A DNA stretch of 64,000 nt from NCBI RefSeq assembly GCF_014203355.1, contig NZ_JACHIR010000001.1, forward strand, positions 4,714,038 to 4,778,037, in the 5' to 3' direction. Origin of the DNA: Kutzneria kofuensis (GTDB lineage: Bacteria > Actinomycetota > Actinomycetes > Mycobacteriales > Pseudonocardiaceae). The translations under genes and the position numbers were made by a program. Position 1 is the stretch's first letter, and each line of letters starts with the position of its first letter. The notes below the pieces were generated by a model that was given only the letters and a program-made list of their open reading frames with translations, had not been told where the DNA came from and ran no database searches. Of this stretch, positions 1 to 6,479 are shown piece after piece.

Positions 1-189
1 GACCGCCGCCACGCAGCGCTCCTCGGTCTCCGCCTGGATCGTGATCGCCTCCTCGCCCGACCAGGCCACCGACGCCCCTGTGCCCCGGAAGTCGAACCGC
101 GTCGACAACTCCTTGCCGGCCTGGTTCACCGCGTTGTCGACCTCCTGTCGGTCGACCTTGCTCACCACGTCGAACGACGGGTCCGCCAC
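1..189 (-). CDS. yajQ: YajQ-family cyclic-di-GMP/nucleotide-binding protein (5' part only)
   Basis: The visible 63 residues begin with a GTG codon and read (V)[19 protein letters not shown], then a segment with [12 protein letters not shown]. This is the hallmark N-terminus of the YajQ/UPF0234 family, small cytoplasmic proteins of about 160 residues with two ferredoxin-like domains. Some members bind cyclic di-GMP. A purine-rich GGAGGT lies about 10 bases upstream of the GTG on the minus strand, which supports this start. The rest of the gene lies beyond the left edge. Its possible nucleotide ligand is of interest because a GGDEF-EAL protein is encoded 6 kb away, but nothing here links the two. 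Confidence 0.9.
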   Translation of the reverse strand, partial: MADPSFDVVSKVDRQEVDNAVNQAGKELSTRFDFRGTGASVAWSGEEAITIQAETEERCVAAV

Positions 190-319
190 GAGTCCTGCAC
201 CTCCGCACACCGGTCCGGTAGACCCACGGAGGCTACCCGTAGGGATACCGGTTGGAGACCGCCCCCACGGGTTATGTATAGTTCTGCCCACGGACGCCAC
301 CACGGGTCCGCGAAGCCGA

Positions 320-400
320 GCCAGGTTGCCCGAGCGGCCAAAGGGAGCTGACTGTAAATCAGCCGCGAAAGCTTCGGAGGTTCAAATCCTTCACCTGGCA
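320..400 (+). tRNA. tRNA-Tyr (GTA)
   Basis: Acceptor arms gccaggt and acctggc pair perfectly, followed by discriminator A. Anticodon GTA lies at 354-356 between a short anticodon stem (ctga/tcag). A long class II variable arm (agccgcgaaagcttc region) and a normal T arm follow. CCA is not encoded. The 3' half is the target of the duplication described at 2812-2864, so this gene was probably the attachment site of an integrative element and stayed functional after integration. Confidence 0.95.
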
Positions 401-405
401 CGTGC
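353..405 (+). repeat. attachment-site-like repeat, copy 1 (inside tRNA-Tyr)
   Basis: This 53-base stretch runs from the anticodon through the 3' end of tRNA-Tyr and about 5 bases beyond. It recurs in the same orientation at 2812-2864 with 5 mismatches. Integrases that use tRNA genes recombine within exactly this part of the gene, so it is read as one att half of a former insertion. Confidence 0.8.
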
Positions 406-529
406 ACTGAGAACGGCCCGGTGACCTGCGACAGCAGGTCACCGGGCCGTTCTCTTACTGTCCGGCGAGTCCGCCGGAGTCCGACCCGTCTACACCTGGT
501 TCTGCCGAATACCTGCCCGACCTTCGGCG

Positions 530-1055
530 GGCATCGACGTCGCTCCTCGGCCTGGGCGTGAGCAGCGCCTCGACCCGGGTCGGGCGCAGCCTGCTCGCCA
601 CCGTCGACGCACTGCCCGTATGTGTGCAGGGGCATCCGCGGGCGTCGCCCGCCACGTACACGTGACGGAGGTCATACAGCCGTTCGGCCAGAGGCGACGC
701 GACACCCCAGGAGTGAATGCTTTCTCTCGCGTCTCGGACCAAGCGTCGTGTAGACCCTGCTGCCAAGCCTGCCGCCACGCGTCCCACGGAGCAGGTAACC
801 CTCCTTGGTTGTGCCGTACCTGCTGATGTGCTGCCGGAGCATGTTGGTTAGCTCGGGACAACACGGGACTGTCCGGCTATTGGTCTCCGCACGGTGCTTC
901 AGACTCGGTTCTTCGTTCGCTGCGCTATCCGTCCGCGCGGCCGCAACTTCCGGAGCAGCCTTCTCTCCAGGTGGCTGGTGCCCAGCATCCCGCTGGCAAC
1001 GTGAAAACATCTTCGCGCAGGTTCAGAGCCTCTTCGGGCGGGGACGCGCACCGGT
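530..1055 (-). pseudogene. tyrosine recombinase (phage-type integrase), catalytic-domain remnant
   Basis: Read leftward, integrase segments appear in order but in shifting frames. EEALNLREDVF near 1035-1000 carries the first catalytic Arg region. LKHRAETNSRTVPCCPEL and then MLRQHISRYGTTKEGYLL lie around 900-800. AWRQAWQQGLHDAWSETREK follows near 780-730. SPLAERLYDLRHVYVA near 690-645 is the His-box motif. LHTYGQCVDGGEQAA near 627-590 contains the nucleophilic Tyr. At least three frame changes are needed, so no active protein can be made. It lies beside the intact tRNA-Tyr and points towards it. The N-terminal DNA-binding part is not recognisable. Confidence 0.8.
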
Positions 1056-1781
1056 TGGCCACAGATCGCCGGTCGGCTCGCGCTTGCGTCGCCTTGGGTT
1101 TCTTTGTCCTCACCTCATCCAGCGAGGTCGCCAACTGGTCGACTGCTGCGCTTCGACCAGCAAGCGCTCCCGAGAAACCTGACGGTGTCTCAAGGCCGGA
1201 GTTCTGCGTGTCGAGCACCACAACGCAGTGACCGGTCGAGCACATCGACGCTTGATGTGCCGCGCTCGGCCGAGACCTTGGCGCGCGTTATCGGGATGAG
1301 CGACCAACTGGTTGTTCTCGGAGGCTGAACACCGGAGCAGCCGCATGGCGCTACATCTGGGTCGCCACAACGCCTTGGCGGTAGTCAGGTCGTACGCAGG
1401 TCCTGCTGAGCGGTTGCCGCTCGTCCATGCGGCCACCAGCAAGCTACGAGGGCTACGTGAAACCGCTGGTAGACAACTCACGCGATGAGATGGTGCGTGA
1501 CAGTCGCCGCGTCGGGGTCGTCTCGGTTCTCCTGCTGCCGACCGGTGGCCGATGAGCGCCAGTGACGCATGTTGCCCGTTCCAGAAGCACGTTGTCGGCC
1601 GTACTACAGATGGCGCAGATGAGCAGATGTACGCCGAGGGACGTCTCCTTTTGCTCGCCTAACTGACTGACGAACCGTAAGTGAACCTCACCGAGAGGGG
1701 CTGGATCGCTTGGGGTGGCCATGAGAAAGCCGAAAATGTGATAACGATGCTGGGTGGGGTTTTACCGTGTGACCCCCTTGC
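1056..1781. other. decayed interior, no gene recognised
   Basis: Frames here are short, have the composition of out-of-frame high-GC DNA, and show no family motif on either strand. It may include the lost N-terminus of the integrase and other erased element genes. Local GC content falls towards 1700-1900. Confidence 0.5.
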
Positions 1782-1814
1782 GATCGCTGGCATGCAATGA
1801 CGGATCGCTGGCAT
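1782..1814 (+). repeat. tandem 12-base repeat upstream of the aegerolysin-like gene
   Basis: GATCGCTGGCAT occurs at 1782-1793 and again at 1803-1814. Start-to-start spacing is 21 bases, two helical turns, in a stretch of lower GC. The pair lies about 140 bases before the start of the secreted protein gene at 1950. Spacing on one face of the helix suggests a pair of regulator sites, but no protein is known to bind them. Confidence 0.4.
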
Positions 1815-1949
1815 ATGTGGTTATCGTAACCTGCAAGACTGTCGTTCTTGCGGCTCGTGTTGGAGCTTTCGCAACGTTCTCCGCAAAGAAGGAACCGTGC
1901 GGCGGTCGTCCACTGTTGACCGTCACGGTTATTTGTGAAGGTGGTAATG

Positions 1950-2462
1950 ATGAATTCAAGGTGTTCCAAGCGACACCACAAGCTCGCCGTGATCGTCCGG
2001 TCCGGTCTCGCTCTGGCCCTGATGGCGACGAGCGCGTTCGGTGTGGCCGGTCAAGCGTCGGCCGCGACACAGTCGCAACCGGCTGCGCCCACGGCGGCCC
2101 GATCCACCAACGTCGTCCTGGCCAGCAACGTGGGTTGTCTGCTGGCCCGCGACATCACGCGGCTGGACAGGGGCCGGTGGACCATCGACCCGCCGGCAAT
2201 CATCAGCTCAAAGGGACGTGGCACGTGGGAGACGGAGTCCAGGCTGCCACTCACCGGCACCGAGGGAACCGTCACCTACTTGACGACGGAATGCGCCGAT
2301 CCGGCCCTGAACTACAAGACGGTCAGAGTGCACTGGAAGAATCCTTACGTCGGAAAGAACGAGTACGACGCGAACGGCACTGATCCCGCACTGCGGGTCA
2401 CGTGGACTGAAGACGGGGGCAAGCACGCCCATGTAGTCTTCACTCTCGATAGCGCTACGTGA
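1950..2462 (+). CDS. secreted aegerolysin-like (ET79-type) protein
   Basis: The protein is about 170 residues. An N-terminal signal peptide (basic start, hydrophobic run LALALMATSAFGVAG, then ASAA) predicts export. The mature part has the order of conserved features seen in bacterial aegerolysins and crystal protein ET79: GRWTIDPPAII, then TWETES, TGTEGTVTY, a Trp-Asn-Pro stretch WKNPYVGKNEY, and a final HVVFTL strand. These are small beta-sandwich proteins that bind membrane lipids and often act with a partner pore-former. No MACPF-type partner is seen nearby. Start: AAGGTGG at 1938-1944 places ATG 1950 at 5 bases; ATG 1947 is an alternative. It is the only intact gene inside the decayed element. 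Confidence 0.72.
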   Translation: MNSRCSKRHHKLAVIVRSGLALALMATSAFGVAGQASAATQSQPAAPTAARSTNVVLASNVGCLLARDITRLDRGRWTIDPPAIISSKGRGTWETESRLPLTGTEGTVTYLTTECADPALNYKTVRVHWKNPYVGKNEYDANGTDPALRVTWTEDGGKHAHVVFTLDSAT

Positions 2463-2483
2463 TCTTCTCGGCGTCCTCGGGCT

Positions 2484-2762
2484 TCATCGATGGGGAGTCC
2501 CGATGGCGCACGTGATTCCGTTGGCCGAGGAGCCGCAATGGCCGGTGCATGATGCGGCAGGCTCAATGCATCGCTTCGGTGATGGTGCGACCCCGGCCAG
2601 GTGCAGGGTGACGACGAGGTTGCGCCGGCCGGCCATGACCCGCGGCCCGGATCGAATGCGGGAGTGATCCTCGCGGTAGACGGCGTCTCGGAGCCGGTGG
2701 AGCCCGTAGATCAACGCGTCTGACCGGGAGCCGGTCAAGATCTCAAGCACCTCCTTTCGCAA
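2484..2762 (-). pseudogene. ISAs1-family transposase, C-terminal scrap
   Basis: The leftward reading contains LTGSRSDALIYGL, then LRDAVYREDHSRIRSGPRVM and AGRRNLVVTLHLAGV. These match the end of ISAs1-type DDE transposases, where the normal order is a '-YGITSL-' segment, a His-Tyr-Val-Arg-Asp segment, 'EDxSRxRTG' and 'RNLxIxLxxLAG'. The stretch between the first two blocks is missing, and only about 90 residues survive. No terminal inverted repeats were identified. It is inactive. Confidence 0.7.
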
Positions 2763-2811
2763 GTGGCTTGGGGTTGGCCGCGCTGCCGGCGACCGTGTCT
2801 GGCTGGTGGCC

Positions 2812-2864
2812 TGTAAACCAGCCGCGAAAGCTTCAGAGGTTCAATTCCTGCACCTGGCACGCGC
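2812..2864 (+). repeat. attachment-site-like repeat, copy 2 (orphan tRNA-Tyr 3' end)
   Basis: This is a direct copy of 353-405 with 48 of 53 bases identical. It contains the anticodon GTA, variable arm, T arm and acceptor 3' strand. The upstream bases do not supply a D arm or a matching 5' acceptor strand, so it is not a tRNA gene. It marks the distal boundary of the former insertion. Confidence 0.8.
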
Positions 2865-3647
2865 GGGATGGGCGGGCTATGCCTGTGGAATACGCAGTCA
2901 TAGCCCGCTTGCCGTGTCCTTCGAGGCGCTCGCCCCAAACCGCAGTGCAGGGGCTCCGCCTCCGGCGACCGGGATGCGGGCTCCGGACGGTTGTCGGCTC
3001 CGGTGTGAGGTCCTCCGGCTTCGCCCTGGCCTCATGTGAATGTCGGTGGGCATGGTTTGTCGTAGGCCGGTTGGGCTTTGTCCCTTGCCTGGTAAGGGTT
3101 CGGTGGGCCCTGGTTGCCTGTTGTGAGGCGTTGGAGTCTGCCTTCGCCGGGGTGGGCTGAGTTGGGCGTGCTCACACGCCTTGGGGTGATGTGAGTCCTA
3201 CGGCGGTGGTGTGCCCGCCGGTTGGGGCTGGGCGGCACGGTCGTGTGCTCGGGGTCAGTCCTCAGTGGAGCGGGTTGGGTGGACCACTGCGATGGGGAAT
3301 CGCTGCTCGCGTTCGAGCGGGAGCAAGCTCCGATCGGGCGCCGCTTGGTTGGGGGGCTCGTGGGGTGGCGATGTGCGCGGATGCGATGCGGCGCCGACGT
3401 GGTGGCGGAGTGGGATGTCGCGTGCGAGGCGCGGATGGCCGGCGTCTGAGCCGGCTCGGGGGATGGGGACGTGGTGAGAATGTGCGCGGAGAGCCCGGAT
3501 GGGCTCGGGCGAAGGTGAACGTGTGCGGTGGCCAAGAGTTGAGGCGACCGCCGGGAGTGAGATGGCCGGCGCCTGGGGCTTCCCCTCCCAATGACGCCGG
3601 CCACGAGAGCAAGCGTAGCACGAGTTCGAACACAGGTTCGAGTGTTG
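2865..3647. other. G/T-rich stretch without a convincing gene
   Basis: The top strand is strikingly rich in G and T (runs such as ggtttgtcg, gttggggctggg, ggttggggggctcg). Open frames on both strands have unbalanced compositions (Pro/Ser/His/Arg-rich leftward; Gly/Trp/Arg-rich rightward), lack convincing ribosome sites and match no family. A small hairpin (ggcgtg-ctca-cacgcc) lies at 3165-3180. It could be decayed DNA at the element border. Confidence 0.45.
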
Positions 3648-4103
3648 TCATGGGTTTGTGATCTCCCGGTGGCCGCGGTCGGGGTCGTCGGGATCGAGGC
3701 CGAGATGGGTCAGCCGGGCCTTGATCGCGGCGCGGCTGCGGCCGAAGTGGTGGCCGAGCTCGGTGATCGGCTGCACGCCGTCCGTCCACAAACGACGGAG
3801 TTCGTCGTCCTGCTCGGAACTCCACGGCGTGCCGGCATTGGCCGGCGCCTGGCGCGATTTCGACGACACGCGGCCGCCGCCGCGCACGGTGGCCAGGCCC
3901 CGCAGGGTGGCCTCGATGAGTTGGCCGGCGGCGATCAGATCGGTGACCGGCAGGATGAAACTGCCCTCGGCGACCACGGCGCCGTCGGGCAGCTGGGCCT
4001 CTAGTTGGACGGTGACGGACAAGTCGGTGTCCATCTGGACGTGGACCGCGTAGCTGCGGTCTCCTATCTCTTCTTCGCCCCTGACTTGGACGCTTGTGCG
4101 CAT
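3648..4103 (-). CDS. hypothetical protein with C-terminal Myb/SANT-like helix-turn-helix
   Basis: The protein has 151 residues. The N-terminal half is a mixed strand/helix segment of unknown family (DRSYAVHVQMDTDLSVTV). The C-terminal 50 residues read TPWSSEQDDELRRLW, then ITELGHHFGRSRAAIKARL. Spaced aromatic residues and a recognition helix of this type are typical of SANT/Myb-like DNA-binding domains in actinobacterial proteins. A strong GGGAGG lies 6-8 bases before ATG 4103 on the minus strand. It is divergent from the oxidoreductase gene at 4279. Its function is unknown; a DNA-binding role is inferred. Confidence 0.75.
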   Translation of the reverse strand: MRTSVQVRGEEEIGDRSYAVHVQMDTDLSVTVQLEAQLPDGAVVAEGSFILPVTDLIAAGQLIEATLRGLATVRGGGRVSSKSRQAPANAGTPWSSEQDDELRRLWTDGVQPITELGHHFGRSRAAIKARLTHLGLDPDDPDRGHREITNP

Positions 4104-4278
4104 GGGTGACCTCCCTGTGCGGCCACGCTAGGCGGGACGTCGTTGGCCGCGCTGAAGGCGCGATTCGGCGATCTTGCTTTGGGGCTGGATCCGCAGGTCG
4201 AGGCGTGTCAAGTCGGGGGTGGAACGCGACGGCCGAAAGCCGCCAGCACGGGTCCCTCGGGGTGGCGAGGATCGGTGC

Positions 4279-5211
4279 ATGAGCGCTTTTCGATTCGGAG
4301 TGTTGGCGGAGACGGCGGGCAGCGTCGATGCGGTCGTGGCGACCGCGCGTCGGGCCGAGGAACTGGGCTACGACACCGTGTTGCTGCGCGACCACTTCGT
4401 GCCGGAGCCGTTCGGGGAACAGGTGGCACCGCTGATCGCCCTGGCCGCGGCGGCGGGCGCGACGAGCCGGCTGGGGGTGGGAACCCTGGTGCTGGACAAC
4501 GACTATCGGCATCCGGTGATGCTGGCCAAGGAGGCGGCGACGCTGCAGCAGCTGTCGGGTGGCCGCTTCGAGCTGGGACTGGGCGCGGGTTGGCTACGCG
4601 TCGAGTACGAGGCGGCGGGCATGGCCTTCGACCGGGCCGGGGTGCGGGTCGGACGGCTGGAGGAGTCGGTGCGGGTGCTGAAGGAGTTGTTCGCGGGCAA
4701 GGAAGTCCGCTTCGAGGGCGAGCACTACCGGGTGGACGGCGTGACGAACTTCCCGCCGGTCGAGCGGGTGCCCCGGCTGCTGGTCGGGGCGGGCAGTCCA
4801 CGGATGCTGCGGCTGGCCGGCCGGGAGGCGGACACGGTCGGAATCCTGGCCAAGGCATTGCCGGGCGGGACGATTTCCGACGCCATGGAGGAGCGACTTG
4901 GTGCCGCATTCGCAACGAAGGCGGACTTGGTTCGCGCCGAGGGCCGCGACGTGGAGATCAGCGCGGTGGTGTCGGTGGAGCTGTCCGACGACCCGCGCGT
5001 GGCGGCGGAGCGCTTCGCGATCGAACGCGGCTGGGGCGCCGGCGCCGCGGACCTTGTCGAGGACATGCCGGCGAAGTTCCTGGGCCCGCTCGACCACGTC
5101 GTGGAGCTCGCGCACCGGCGACGAGAACGGCTCGGACTGTCCTATTTGGTCGTGTCGGACCGCGAGTTCGAGGCGGCCGCCCCCATGGTGAAGGCGCTGA
5201 CGGGCAGGTAG
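4279..5211 (+). CDS. LLM-class F420-dependent oxidoreductase
   Basis: The 310-residue protein has the luciferase-like monooxygenase TIM-barrel pattern: FRFGVLAETA at the start, a conserved 'LGVGTLVLDNDYRHP' segment, LSGGRFELGLGAGW near residues 92-106, and PPVERVPRLLVGAGSPRML after residue 155. Actinobacterial relatives use coenzyme F420 rather than flavin; the cofactor here is inferred from the family. The substrate is unknown. Start ATG 4279 follows GAGG at 4267-4270; reading further upstream would add about 35 residues without family similarity. It converges with the acetyltransferase gene 27 bases downstream. Confidence 0.88.
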   Translation: MSAFRFGVLAETAGSVDAVVATARRAEELGYDTVLLRDHFVPEPFGEQVAPLIALAAAAGATSRLGVGTLVLDNDYRHPVMLAKEAATLQQLSGGRFELGLGAGWLRVEYEAAGMAFDRAGVRVGRLEESVRVLKELFAGKEVRFEGEHYRVDGVTNFPPVERVPRLLVGAGSPRMLRLAGREADTVGILAKALPGGTISDAMEERLGAAFATKADLVRAEGRDVEISAVVSVELSDDPRVAAERFAIERGWGAGAADLVEDMPAKFLGPLDHVVELAHRRRERLGLSYLVVSDREFEAAAPMVKALTGR

Positions 5212-5238
5212 GCGTGGCCGTGCGAAGCGGCGGCGCGG

Positions 5239-6135
5239 TCAGGCGCGAATGGCCGGCCGGCGGTTCCAGCTGGTCCAGAGTGGACGGTAGCCGTGCAGGG
5301 ACCAGAACGGCACGGAGCGGGGGTTGGCGACGCAGTAGTGCAGGAGCGTGACGGCGATGCCGGCGGCGTCCAGCTCGCGGTGGACGTGGCTGACGAGGGC
5401 GGAGCCGATGCCGGCGCCGCGGGTGTCGGAGCGGACGCCGCCGAGACCGAGGTAGGCGGCGGGGGCGGCGGAGGTGCGGCCGGCGATCCAGTCGGAGTGG
5501 GGCGGCAGGTCGACAGTGACGATGCCGACGGGGCGGTCGGAGACCTCGGCCAGCCAGATGCAGGGCTGCTCCCGGTCGATCATCTCGGCCATGTTCCGGC
5601 GGAGGCCGGACTCGGTGGAGGGGCGTTCGGTGAGGGCCCCGAACTGGGAGTCGTAGCGAACGACTTCCAGATCTAGTGCCACACACGCTGCCAAGTCCGC
5701 CTTCGTGGCGTGGCGGATGATGAGGCCGGGCACGGTCGGCGCCGGGCCGAACGAGCCTGCGCGGCGGACGGCGGTGGTGACGAGCGGGGCGAAGCCGTGG
5801 CGGACGAGGGCGAGCACGGCGGAGGTGTCCCGGCTCGGCCACGAGATCTGGGCGGCGCAGTCGTCGTCGCCGGGAGTGACGACCTTGGCCAGGTGCTCCT
5901 CCCAGCGGTCGAGCAGCGGCCCGAGGTCGGCGCCGGCCAGTCGCACGGTCAGCGTGTGCCGGCGCAGCGGGCCCCAGGTGGCGTCGAGTGCTTCGGAGTC
6001 GACCTCCTGGAACGCGGGCGCGCCCAGTGCACCGACGGTGTCGATCAGGTCCCCGGACAGCGGTGGGTCGGCCGGCAGCAGCGGATCGAGCAGGGCCAGG
6101 CGCGCGGCGTGCTGCCGCTCGACATCGATGTCCAC
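5239..6135 (-). CDS. GNAT-family N-acetyltransferase
   Basis: The protein has 298 residues. The C-terminal half is a GNAT domain. Acetyl-CoA-binding motif A is seen as GLGGVRSDTRGAGIGSALV, with RGAGIG at about residues 239-244. It is followed by the usual 'VANPRSVPFWSLHGYRP' segment. The N-terminal 140 residues look like a second, degenerate GNAT-like domain, a common two-domain layout. The acceptor substrate cannot be inferred. The start is an ATG (MDIDVERQHA); the upstream DNA is shared with the divergent GGDEF-EAL gene. Confidence 0.85.
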   Translation of the reverse strand: MDIDVERQHAARLALLDPLLPADPPLSGDLIDTVGALGAPAFQEVDSEALDATWGPLRRHTLTVRLAGADLGPLLDRWEEHLAKVVTPGDDDCAAQISWPSRDTSAVLALVRHGFAPLVTTAVRRAGSFGPAPTVPGLIIRHATKADLAACVALDLEVVRYDSQFGALTERPSTESGLRRNMAEMIDREQPCIWLAEVSDRPVGIVTVDLPPHSDWIAGRTSAAPAAYLGLGGVRSDTRGAGIGSALVSHVHRELDAAGIAVTLLHYCVANPRSVPFWSLHGYRPLWTSWNRRPAIRA

Positions 6136-6479
6136 GCGGAGTCATCCAACACCGGCGACGGGGCGAAGTCGCGGCCATTACTGACGGTGATCGACACGGG
6201 GTGTGATCGACGCATCCGAGTGTCCGTTTTGCCGGCGTTTTGTCCGCTTAATCGTTTCAAGAGGCCGGTTGGACGTGCAAATTGCTCTTTCCGACGCCAA
6301 ACTGTTCACTGGGAGTGTTGCCTTCGTCAACTGGACGGGCCACACTCGCTCAACCGGGGTAAACTGCGGATGGAGGGGTTCCGGAGCGGTCGGGGCCCCT
6401 CGGTCGTGCCAAGACACCACCGGCAGGAGTGTCGACAGGGGGAAGGCGCCCTGTCTGCGTGGCCCGACAAGGAGGGTGG
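6136..6479. other. divergent intergenic region, 344 bases
   Basis: This separates the leftward acetyltransferase from the rightward GGDEF-EAL gene and must hold promoters for both. Candidate elements for the rightward gene are TTGCCT at about 6318 with cacact 17 bases later, and TAAACT near 6360, but neither is convincing. No gene is seen. The interior around 6200-6300 has clearly lower GC content than its surroundings. Confidence 0.4.

Larger units (their letters stand above)
353..2864. mobile_element. decayed integrative element in tRNA-Tyr
   Basis: The element is bounded by the two tRNA-Tyr 3'-end repeats. Inside it are a frameshifted tyrosine recombinase next to the intact tRNA (the usual position of int in actinomycete integrative elements), a secreted aegerolysin-like gene and an ISAs1-type transposase scrap. 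No replication, excisionase or transfer gene is recognisable. Most of the interior has no long plausible reading frame, which fits decay by deletion. SLP1 of Streptomyces is a known element that uses tRNA-Tyr; no relation to it can be shown from this sequence. Confidence 0.7.

Noticed and set aside
1056-1780. Replication or excision genes of the integrative element
   Set aside because: No helix-turn-helix, primase-like or RepSA-like motif could be read in any frame, so none was named.
2790-2860. A second tRNA-Tyr gene
   Set aside because: Only the part from the anticodon to the 3' end matches; the upstream bases form no D arm and no matching 5' acceptor strand. It is listed as an att-like repeat.
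3032-3604. A 190-codon leftward gene in the G/T-rich region
   Set aside because: The product would be a Pro/Ser/Thr/His/Arg mixture without secondary-structure logic; the frame is open only because of base skew.
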